Assembly: GCA_900239685.1 (NCBI GenBank)
Contig: OENT01000054.1
Location: 62,001 to 126,000 of the forward strand
Direction: 5' to 3'
Length of the DNA: 64,000 bases
DNA from: Rotaria macrura
Taxonomy: Eukaryota; Rotifera; Eurotatoria; Philodinida; Philodinidae
Shown piece by piece: positions 23,201 through 32,525 of this stretch. The number at the start of each line of letters is the position of its first letter. The stretch's first letter is position 1. The notes beneath the pieces are model-generated. The model had not been told where the DNA came from, did not search any database, and saw only the letters and a list, made by a program, of their open reading frames with translations. The position numbers and the translations under genes are program-made.

Positions 23201-24473
23201 TAAGATGAGATCAAAATTAATATAAACTGAAATGCGTTGTTTAATAAAATAACTTATGAAAAGAGTTTTAAAAAAATGAATTTCATTGTGTCATAAATAG
23301 CTTTTTGATAATTTGCCATGCATCATCATATCTTATTCATACATCCGCATAACTATTTCGGATCAAATTTGACACTCTCCTTAACAGTACAGCAGCCGAA
23401 GTTTTGATCGAGCTAACGTTAGATCAGACTCGCATGTCGATTTAAACATCACTGAAATCAATTCAGATTCATACTTTTTTTCTAAGCATAGAGAAAGAAC
23501 CGAATTCGAAATAAATAGATTAAATGAGAAATATTGAGTATTTTTTTCTCCGTGTAAAAAATCTATCTATCTTATTAGGGTAATAATTGTTATTGAAAAC
23601 ATGGAATTTCTTACAATGCCAATTCATTCATTTCGATATCTATGTGATCGTAATTAAGAACAACGAATAATCATAGAAAATTACGTTCATATCTTTGTCT
23701 GTAAGTATTCGTTATTAGTGCAGCGCAGTTTTGCTTACATTAGCTAATACGTTTATTTTTCCAACTATTCACAGTAAAATGATGTCTTGTCGTGATTTCA
23801 ATTGTTTCTTTTAATTCCTCATAATAAAGTATGTTTTAGCGCAAACAAGATGTTTTAGCTGAATGATACTTCATATACATAGAAACTAGTTTCTTTTCAA
23901 AACCGAACTATTCATACCTAGAGGAATATGTTTGTATTAGTCTAGTTGTTATTTAGTACGAACAGAACCCGATGTCAGATATTATCTCATGAGAATATAT
24001 TTTGAAATTTTTTCTTCGTAATTCTTTTCTTAAAAACAAATCTATACGTATAAACCAACGGAGATTTTAGTGAGAATTTTCGTCTCTATAATTCTGTGTG
24101 TCATATCTTACAATGCATTCTTCTTATTTTAGAAGTGTGTTGTTCATATTTTCAGATATAAAAACTAATTAGAAAAAGCACAAAGATGAAACTAGTGCAA
24201 GAAAATAGATAAAATAAATTTCATGTAGCAGAATTTGTAGTTTCTCCTGTGGGTTGGAAGAAAAGAAAAGAGAGAAAAAAAGAGGAACAGAGAATTTTCT
24301 TACTCATTCAATTTTCTTAACTCAGCAGCAGATTCTTTTATATTCTTATGATTATTTCATTTTCTCATTCAAATACATACATGTATATATATATATAAAT
24401 GTATAGAAGTATTCTTTAAGTCATTCACCAACGAATATTAAAAGTCTTTAGTATAAGTAAATTTAATTGAATA
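20262..24473. other. 4.2-kb intergenic stretch, nothing identified
   Basis: I read both strands and found no ORF longer than about 60 codons, no tRNA-like fold, and no clear long repeat. It is uniformly AT-rich and contains a short (TA)n near 24383-24400 just upstream of the DUF2059 gene. Confidence 0.55.
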
Positions 24474-24560
24474 ATGTATAATCATTATTTTTTCTATCTC
24501 CTTGAGACATTCATTGAAATGAATAGCATTGAGTTACGTCTGACTAATTTCATATTGTCT

Positions 24561-24571
24561 TCTTATTCTAG
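24561..24571 (+). promoter_or_regulatory. 3' splice acceptor in the 5' leader of the DUF2059 gene
   Basis: TCTTATTCTAG ends 7 bases before the ATG at 24579. It could close a 5'-UTR intron or accept a trans-spliced leader. It makes the upstream in-frame ATG at 24474 unlikely to be the true start. Confidence 0.5.
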
Positions 24572-24578
24572 TATAATC

Positions 24579-25034
24579 ATGTATTTGATCCGCTCCACAT
24601 CGTTCATCATCACATTACTTTTAACTATTACATTTGTTCATGGAAAACCAACGCATGTATCATCATCGACTCATATCAGAGATTATGTGAAACAATTATT
24701 GAATTTAACCGGAATAGAGAATGAGTATGCTCGATTCTTATCATTTTTAAAAATCTTTCCACCAACCGATAATGTTAAAATGAAAGCATTGTTTGAGGAA
24801 CTGTTTTCAACGAATGCCTATTTTAATGATATGATTCGATTATATGCAAAATATTACACATTAGATGAAATCATGGAACTTATTGCGTTTTACTCAAGTC
24901 CTTTGGGCAGAAAAACAATCTATGGCACTCAAGAATTAAATCGACAGATAGAAGATATCATGTTAACTAAAATTAGTGATTATATATTTACGTCCGCAGA
25001 AAACGGTTACATTATTCCTCTCACTGAAATTTAA
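24579..25034 (+). CDS. secreted DUF2059-domain protein, likely acquired from bacteria
   Basis: The intron-free coding region gives 151 residues from the ATG at 24579. That ATG is preferred because a signal peptide follows directly (MYLIRSTSFIITLLLTITFV, then HGKP) and because a splice acceptor sits just upstream. The mature part matches the DUF2059 pattern: an N-terminal YVKQLLNLTGIENEYARFL helix pair and the hallmark C-terminal block MIRLYAKYYTLDEIMELIAF-YSSPLGRK (residues about 102-129). DUF2059 proteins are mainly bacterial envelope or secreted proteins of unknown function. An intron-free coding region in a neighbourhood of intron-rich genes fits horizontal acquisition, which is my inference. 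An AATAAA overlaps the stop codon (25033-25038). Confidence 0.75.
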   Translation: MYLIRSTSFIITLLLTITFVHGKPTHVSSSTHIRDYVKQLLNLTGIENEYARFLSFLKIFPPTDNVKMKALFEELFSTNAYFNDMIRLYAKYYTLDEIMELIAFYSSPLGRKTIYGTQELNRQIEDIMLTKISDYIFTSAENGYIIPLTEI

Positions 25035-26438
25035 TAAAGAAAAAAAATATTATACTTTATGTGAAATTCTCTATTACATTTTTTTTCGAAAGTTTTAAAT
25101 AAACTAACTGACATTATCAGAAGTCTCAGAATACATCAAATGATTTACTCTATATTTATCATAGACTATTTAGAATACAATAGAAATTTCTTTTTCAGTG
25201 TATCAGTAATTGAATGAGAAAAAAGAACAATATGCACTATCTCAATCAAATCGAAGAAAACGTTTACATTGACAGTTTGCCACACGTAAACAATTCTTTA
25301 TAGAAATCTATCGACGATGATTGTAACCTTTTCTTTTTCTTTTCTTTTATACATACTGAACAAGATCATGACAATACTGAAATGAATGTGAATATGGAAC
25401 CTAGTAGATATTGAGAACTTCTTTAAGCTGCTAGAAATTATCATGATTTAGTACTTCATTTTTAGATACAGATCTCAATCTCTCAAAGGAATTTCGAATG
25501 ATAATGGAATTTCCACAAGTAAACATCTAAATGCTGTACATAGACGAATGTTGATGTTAGTGTCTGAATGGTATATTAATCATTTTTGTTCTCCAATATA
25601 GAAAAATAGCAATATTGAACTTCTATTTCGATATCAATCTAGCGGATTCACTGACGGTATGGAGAATGATTTTGTGATGGCAGTAAATTTATTATCACAC
25701 AAAATAATGAACATAAACTATCTTGCTATATTGAATGAAAAAGAAACGCAATGAACGACTACTTCGGAAGTGGTACTTCAAAAGAAAATGAATAAGATGA
25801 AAGGGAAATATTCAAATGGTTATGAAAACATCTAACATGAGAGGACTGAGTGTATACTCGACGTCTCTATCATGATAAAATTTGATAAATAAATAAACAA
25901 ATATATATGTATATGTATATGTATGAATGTTAGTCTACTTGACATCACGTCACATTAAGTGAATTCATTACTAACTTAATACGAGATTTCGTAAAATATT
26001 ATGATGGTTCAAAAACTTCATCATGTATGAAAGAAGAAAACATAATTGCAAGGGGTACATTTTAGTTATACAATACAATCTGAAAATTTCATCTCATCGA
26101 CATGTTTCCGATCATTACTTCTTAGCAACATAGAAGTCTGAGGATATATAATGAACGACATAAAGAAAAAATTCACCGCAAACAAAAGTAAACAACACCC
26201 TAAACGACAATAGAATGTCGATAATCATATCAAGAAAAAACGCCACATGTCGATCATTGTTGTATCAGTATTATATATACCACAGTTAAAAACAATCAGG
26301 TAAACAACATTAAAGTTAAATAGATAGTTTTATAATTTAAAAAATCATCAGAAATAGTTACCAATTAAATGATTGCCTTTTATCTTCATGTATGTTTACT
26401 GTTTATAGGGGTTTTCTTGAAAATCATCATATTGACAT
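25035..26438. other. intergenic, no gene seen
   Basis: AT-rich, with a short TATATG/TATG microsatellite at about 25900-25925. No supported feature. Confidence 0.55.
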
Positions 26439-26981
26439 GTGTGGAGAAACGAACACTATCAGTTTAGGAAACCTAAAAGAATAATTTTCTCAAAGAAAAG
26501 ACTATCGACCGAATCAGACAGTGTTAGTAAACCAGAGAAAAAGAAAGCGCGATGTTTTAACTTGCTAGACAGAGCAGAAAATTTCTTACGATCGATAAGG
26601 TTAAAAGAAAATGATCGGACGATGCTCAAGGAAATCCTTTTAAATCTTCTTAATTCATGCGGCATAATACTTTATTAAAAATATGATTGCACGAGAATGT
26701 AAAGCAGCTATTTTGAGAGGGCGGTAAGATTGAAGACGAGATATTACAATCAAAACGGACGTATTGATATCAGAATGGCAGCTAGTGCAATTCACCGGTG
26801 TTGCATACATACGATGACAATGAACATCGAAAAAATGCGATATAAAAACAAACGTATATTCTTCAGAAGAAAGATGGCAAACTTAATCATCGTTAAAGGC
26901 AACTTTATCTATTCGTATTTTGCTAATAACGATAATCACGATGACATTCACTATTTCTCTATTCAGTTATGTATACTGTAA
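26439..26981 (+). pseudogene. possible degenerate coding region
   Basis: Three consecutive plus-strand segments look more coding than their surroundings but sit in shifted frames. 26439-26678 is basic with a nuclear-signal-like KPEKKKAR. 26683-26727 gives MIARECKAAILRGR followed by a stop. 26730-26981 gives RYYNQNGRIDIRMAASAIHR. The last two read smoothly into one another if a frameshift at about 26722-26735 is allowed. This suggests a decayed gene or transposon-derived ORF. No family is recognised and chance is not excluded. Confidence 0.3.
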
Positions 26982-27790
26982 GATTATACTTTCACGCGCA
27001 TAATTAATTGAGAATGGCATTTTTTACGTCATAAATGTATGATTATTCTAATTCATCATAAATAAATGATGATTACTGTTATTAACTATATATCACTACT
27101 TGTATTATTCATACAATTATGATAGTATAATTTTTTATCTTAAAATGAATTTCTGTCGGTACGATCATTATAAGATATTATCATTATGTGTTTTTTCCTT
27201 TATTGAAGTCAAGTTTGTTCCTTTATTATTCAACATGCATTTCCTAGTTAACATACTGCTCTACGCACGCACACGAAAATTTTACTAAAGTTATGCCTAT
27301 TTTCTTCATATTATTCATAGATGACAACACGTCATATATTTTGAATTTTAATCATCGATGAAAAACTAATGCTTCGCCTATGATTTCTACTTGATTCATC
27401 ATTACGATGCTTAGATAACTTTGACTATCTCTATTTTTTCATAGTTTAATATCTTGTTTGAAATGTCTCAAATTTATTATTAGTCAAATCAAAGGAGATC
27501 AACAACACAGAAAAACGATAACCGATCACTTGAATATATGTAAAGAAGATTTTTGGATCGTTTTCAGTTGATTGTACATTGATTACGCTTGTAAGAGATG
27601 AACATTTCAATAGAATCTCAATGATGATTATTTAACAGCCACTTTATTTTGTATACGAATAAATCACTAAGATGTCGCAAAACAAGATAATCTCTCTTTA
27701 TTCAAATAAATTGACAATTCTTTAAAAAAACATGAATTATATATATATATATATATAATAGTATTATTTCACACGGTGATACTTCAAAAT
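26982..27790. other. intergenic with TA microsatellite
   Basis: A (TA)n tract lies at about 27739-27757. Otherwise nothing is identified. Confidence 0.5.
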
Positions 27791-27907
27791 TTTTAATGCG
27801 GTGCAAAGCACAGCATTTATGTAGACATGCGCGAGTTTTTTTCTTTTTTAATGCGATGCGAAGCATAAGCATTAATGTAGTCGTGCGGGAGTTTTTTTTT
27901 TCTTTTT
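27791..27907. repeat. two-copy tandem repeat, about 55 bp, with internal palindrome
   Basis: Copy 1 starts at 27791 and copy 2 at about 27846. They are diverged copies sharing TTTTAATGCGRTGCRAAGCA, then GCATT-ATGTAG, then a GTGCG-like core and a terminal TTTTTTCTTTTT. Copy 2 contains TAATGC...GCATTA inverted halves. A third partial TTTTTAA follows. The GC-containing core stands out from the AT-rich background. Confidence 0.65.
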
Positions 27908-29615
27908 AACTAGACGTACGCAATCCAAGATCCATGCTTTGTGTCACGATGATCTCGAGAACGACACATCGTCTGATGCTCGTTCGAACATCATGGGAAT
28001 TATTGAGATTCGAATATGTACCAAATTCTCTCCGATTTCCTCTATCACCTTTAGTTCGCCCAAAGTAAAATACGGATAATATTAATAATCTGTGGATTCT
28101 ATTTTCATTAAATCGGTCCAAACAGATTAAAGTTGGGCGCTGATTTTAGCAGCAATTAATTATCGCTACCAGAAATAATTAGCACCAATGTACTAATGAT
28201 GACATCTTTTCAATTCATTATCAAATCTTTGTAGAGGACTACCAAAGTTTCTTACTCGAAATCAAGTGTTTCGCATCTAGTTCGATTGCGATCTTTTTCT
28301 TTTGAGTAAAGCTACGGATCTTTTTGTCATTTTGTGTCGCAATGATCTCGACAGCTGAAAATCAGAAAAAAGTGGTGTAAACCTGAGATCCAAATATTGA
28401 GATTGAACAGGTTAAATCTCTTCTCAAATCTCTTCTATCGAGAAAATGTCGAATTTCAACGTAGTTTACCTTCTCTCCATTATGAGATAATTCAAAAGAA
28501 AGTCAAGACGAGAGTTAGGCGATACTCAATTGATATTTTATGTGAAACAGCTGCTCATACAGCTGATAGAAAAAGGTGACTCATAGGGATAATTAATCGA
28601 TGAAGTATCAATGATTTTTGAAAATATCTGTGAATGATATGTGAGAACTGGCAGATTGATAAATAGTAGAGTAAGTTCTTTTAATCTTAAGGCTATGTTA
28701 CATCAAATGGTCGGAAAAAAAGTTCTTAGTCTTTCACTTGTAGACCACATCGAAACATCTCTGATTTCTTAGATTTGATTGAAATACATATGCCGAGCTA
28801 CTGCTCGTTGTTTTTTTGCAACATTGGCTATTCCTAAGATCGAAGGTAGTGCTTCACATCGCATTCCGTAGTCGAGTGAAACTCGCGTACCATCTAGTTT
28901 CATCTCATAAAAAAAATATACATCATTTTTTCTCTTGTGATCGATAGAGTACTCTTGTAATCATGTTGCATCAAACGAATTGGTCAGATTTAATTAGATC
29001 GAGTTTGATCGATAAACCTATTCTACGAATAGAAGCATTCAACAAAATGTTCATCGTAACTCTGAGCCTTATATTCATTGAATCATGAAGTTCCTATTTC
29101 GTCGAATCGAATGTCCTTTCATAGTTTATACCTTTTCAACTAATGCTTGCTGTCAAGAATCGATTTCATCCGCTCGGATCATTGAATTGAGGTAGCTGTT
29201 TTTCTTTTCACGATGATATGACTATTTCTTTATGAAGACATAATTCATCGTGAATTATACTCTATCGTCGTCAGCGTTGTATTGAAGAATGGATGGAAAA
29301 AGGCAGAAAGGAAAAATGTCGAAAACAAGAATATGAGATGAAAATGAATATGGAAGATTGAATTGCGGGTGAGAGAAACTTGTACTTCAATATACTCTCG
29401 TTTTCGACATTTCTATCCATCTACATTTGTATTATTTTTATTTTCGATATTTTTCCTTTCTTTCTCTTTTTCCATCATACCGTATTGAACATAACACCAA
29501 TAAAATTCATCGAAAGCAATGAAAAAAGTCCAATCGTCCATTTTTCTCAGTTGACCGTCTATTTTAGATAATGAATAAGAGAGAACGACGGTCATTGTCG
29601 TCTGTTTTTCGCGTG
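27908..29615. other. intergenic, dispersed short repeats, upstream of EED
   Basis: A 22-base word recurs with 19 matches at 27937-27958 and 28330-28351 (CTTTGTGTCACGATGATCTCGA and TTTTGTGTCGCAATGATCTCGA). ORFs here are short and unrecognised. Confidence 0.45.
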
Positions 29616-29650
29616 GACAATGGTCAATTGTCTTCTTACGTCTATAAATA
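29616..29650 (+). promoter_or_regulatory. candidate EED promoter: palindrome plus TATA box
   Basis: TATAAATA at 29643-29650 lies 68 bases before the EED start codon. A perfect 6-5-6 inverted repeat, GACAAT-GGTCA-ATTGTC, at 29616-29632 sits just upstream of it, with a similar half-site (GTCATTGTCG) at 29591-29600. This is typical of a bound dimer site, but no specific factor can be named. Confidence 0.45.
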
Positions 29651-29717
29651 TCTGCCATTGTTTACATCAGTCCATTTGAAAATAAAATAAAATAGTCAAC
29701 ACTTATCAGAATCAAAA

Positions 29718-32374
29718 ATGAGTAGTGACGACGACGTATATGATGAAGACAATTTTCGATGTGAACATATCGTTACAGTAAAGTATCTATGAAACTCGAG
29801 ATATTGTTTGAAATTGCTTTTTTTTCATTTTACTGTAAAGGAAAGTCATAAAAAACAAATTTATGGTATTAGTATTTGTCAACAACCTATTCCAGGTGAA
29901 CACGACGAAGCATTCTATTTCGCGACGTGCGCTGTAAATCAGGTGTGTGTCTAAAGATACCCTATGATACATCGTGCTTTTACTTTTTTTATTTTGTTAC
30001 GCTAGATTTGTATTTATAAGTATACGATGCTCAGTGAGAAGTCATCTGTTCAATTTATTCAAAGTTATTGTGATTCGGATGTAAGAGAAATCTTTTGAAG
30101 ACAAAGTAATTACATTGCATGCATGTTTATATTTGGATAGGAAAAGGAATATTTCTATGATTGTAAATGGACAACATTTGGAAGCAAGACAATACTTGCG
30201 GCCGGTGGATTGAGAGGTGTTGTGAGAGTGATTGATGTTGCTGATAAATGTCACTTAAAACCGGTTTGTACAATGTCAAGATACAAAAAACAAAATTTCG
30301 AGTAACTGTCTGTCATTTAGCTACGACATTTGGGCAGTGTGAATCAAATTGCATTTGCCGGTGGACAACCATCTTTAATGGCTTCTTGTTGTTCTAGTTA
30401 GTTACTTGTATAGTGTTCAAGTAAAGAAGTACCTTGTCTTTTTTTCTCGTTTTTCTTTCCATAGATTATACAGTTCTTCTTTGGGATGCTGAGGTAGCTC
30501 TCTGTTTAGCTAATTTTGTTGGGCCTGATCAACATAAGCAAGGCGTTCTCGCTGTGGTTTGTATTTTATCATATGCATGTGTATATATATATATACAATT
30601 TGACATTTTTTTTCGAATAGGATATAAATTGGGATGGTACATTCATAGTGTCGGGCGGTTTCGATAATACAGTGTGTGTCTGGTCAACGCAAGATAAAGG
30701 AATACTTGAAAATATGACTGTAGCTAAGCTAGGTCCTTTGTTTAAAGAATTCAGGTAACATGACCTTTTCGCACTCGATTGAAAATAGATATTTCCGTTT
30801 GTCGTTGAAATTTCACCCAGGCACTTTTTTAGTAGAAAATCAAATAATGATCTTCACTCTCCCTACATGTTGAGTAACATACTTTTAATTGCCATTTAAT
30901 ATTCTCATTGTTATAGATTTGCGAGCATCGAAAATGTTTCATTAATCATAGAAGTTAAATGAGAACTTCGCCATTCATAGAAGATATTCATCACGAAATT
31001 AGAAACTTCTAATAAAATTGTCGGAGGACTTGTGGAACTGACATTCGATAGTTTTTTTTTGACGGTGTCAATATACAAGGTCTTAGTGAGTTTGATGAGT
31101 TATGGTCTACTTTTATTAGATCGACCTTATACCGGAAATGTTCATTCACAATGACACATCATTAACAGGTTGTTTGTTCTAAGGATAACAGTTAGTCATA
31201 TATCATGTGGTGAGTTAGTTTTCAATGTGGAAACAAAGCTAATGATATGAGTCCTAAAAAGTCATTTCTAGAAAACAGAATTATTTCCAAGTAAACTTGT
31301 TCGGAAGAATAAATTTCCGACGAGAAAGGAATGATCGTTCAGTTGACTATAGAACAGAAATAAGTATGTAGCCGCGATTGCTTATACAATCATTAACACT
31401 GTTTTTCTTGTGATCTACACGAAACGTTCAATCTAATTTGCTTGACGATAATTGTCATGTTTTTATGACAGTTTAAGGAACGGAAAAGAAAGTGTTCTTT
31501 TATGAGAAACAATGATCGATTCGGCAATGGTAAATAGGCAGAAATGTTTCTCTGAACTTGAAACTTTCGATGTCACTATGATATTAAGAATCAGTATAAT
31601 TCATAAGGATAGCACGATTGATTTTATGAAAAACATGTAGTCGACAAATGTAGATTTACCTTCGTAAGATCAACTGTGAATAAGCTATCTTGAAAGTGAA
31701 ACAAAAGGAAATAATTCTTTTCATGTTCATCTGAAATAGAATGTTTTATTCTTTAGACTATCAGCACCACATCGTGTTCATTTTCCAGTATTTCATTCAA
31801 GTACAATGCATGAACATTACGTGGATTCGGTTAAATGGTTTAGCGAGAATATAATTGTTAGCAAGGTTAGCTCATTGTTATTTTTTATCTTGTATGTTAT
31901 ACCCTATGTTTCTTTCTTAGTCAGCCGATCATGTGTATTGCATCTGGAAATTCGATATAGGACACAAAGAACCGAATATCTTGTTTCGATGGAATCGAAC
32001 AGAAAAATCAGATATCATCTTCGATGTACGATTGGGCTTATCAGTTAACCGCAAGGTAGCGTATGAAATAAAATTTTCCAAGGTTAACTATTATCTTTCA
32101 CAATATTTTAAGCTAATGGCTATCGGTCGTCTCGATGGTTCAATATTTATTTGGAATACGACAACGCTTCCCACTCAGTAAGTTCGCCCCAACTTTTGAT
32201 CTGATTTTCATTTTCATTTATGGAACTCTTCTGTCTATCTGTAGACCTGTTATATTGACACATCGGGATTCGAAAACCATGGTACGGAATATTTCGTTTA
32301 GTCATAATGGACGTACATTAGTTGGTTGCAATGAAAATGGTCAAATTTTTGTTTGGACATTATTGTTGTCTTAG
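29718..32374 (+). CDS. EED: Polycomb protein EED/ESC homolog (WD40, PRC2 subunit)
   Basis: Eleven exons, all GT-AG and phase-consistent: 29718-29777, 29841-29942, 30006-30080, 30141-30263, 30321-30396, 30465-30556, 30621-30754, 31757-31865, 31921-32055, 32113-32177, 32245-32374; 366 residues. In PRC2, EED is the WD40 propeller that binds EZH2 and trimethylated H3K27. Matches to the family include FYDCKWTTFGSK, LRHLGSVNQIAFAG, NYTVLLWD, IVSGGFDNTVCVW, HRVHFPVF, the strongly diagnostic MHEHYVDSVKWFSENIIVSK, and the terminal HNGRTLVGCNENGQIFVW. It lacks most of the long N-terminal extension of human EED (441 residues), opening instead with an acidic stretch. Two of the methyl-lysine cage aromatics appear substituted but still aromatic (see findings). 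Intron 7 is 1.0 kb; the rest are about 50-70 bases. Confidence 0.88.
30755..31756 (+). other. EED intron 7, 1.0 kb
   Basis: The phase-2 intron (GTAACA to TTCTTTAG) is unlike the other roughly 60-base introns of the gene. I see no ORF or repeat inside. Confidence 0.75.
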
Positions 32375-32451
32375 TATATCACGCTATTTGTTTTTGTGAT
32401 ATTTTGTTACTCTTTGACTAAGATTGTTTTCATAGACATCATCCTTTTTTT

Positions 32452-32468
32452 GTTGTTGCTTTCTGTAG
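32452..32468 (+). promoter_or_regulatory. strong 3' splice acceptor between EED and SLC10 genes
   Basis: GTTGTTGCTTTCTGTAG ends 57 bases before the SLC10 start codon, in a spacer of only 151 bases after the EED stop. It is a candidate spliced-leader trans-splice acceptor or a 5'-UTR intron end. Confidence 0.45.
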
Positions 32469-32525
32469 TAAAAGTGAAGACAAGCTTTGATATGATAAAA
32501 ATAAACTGACAAAAGAAAAAGTTAA

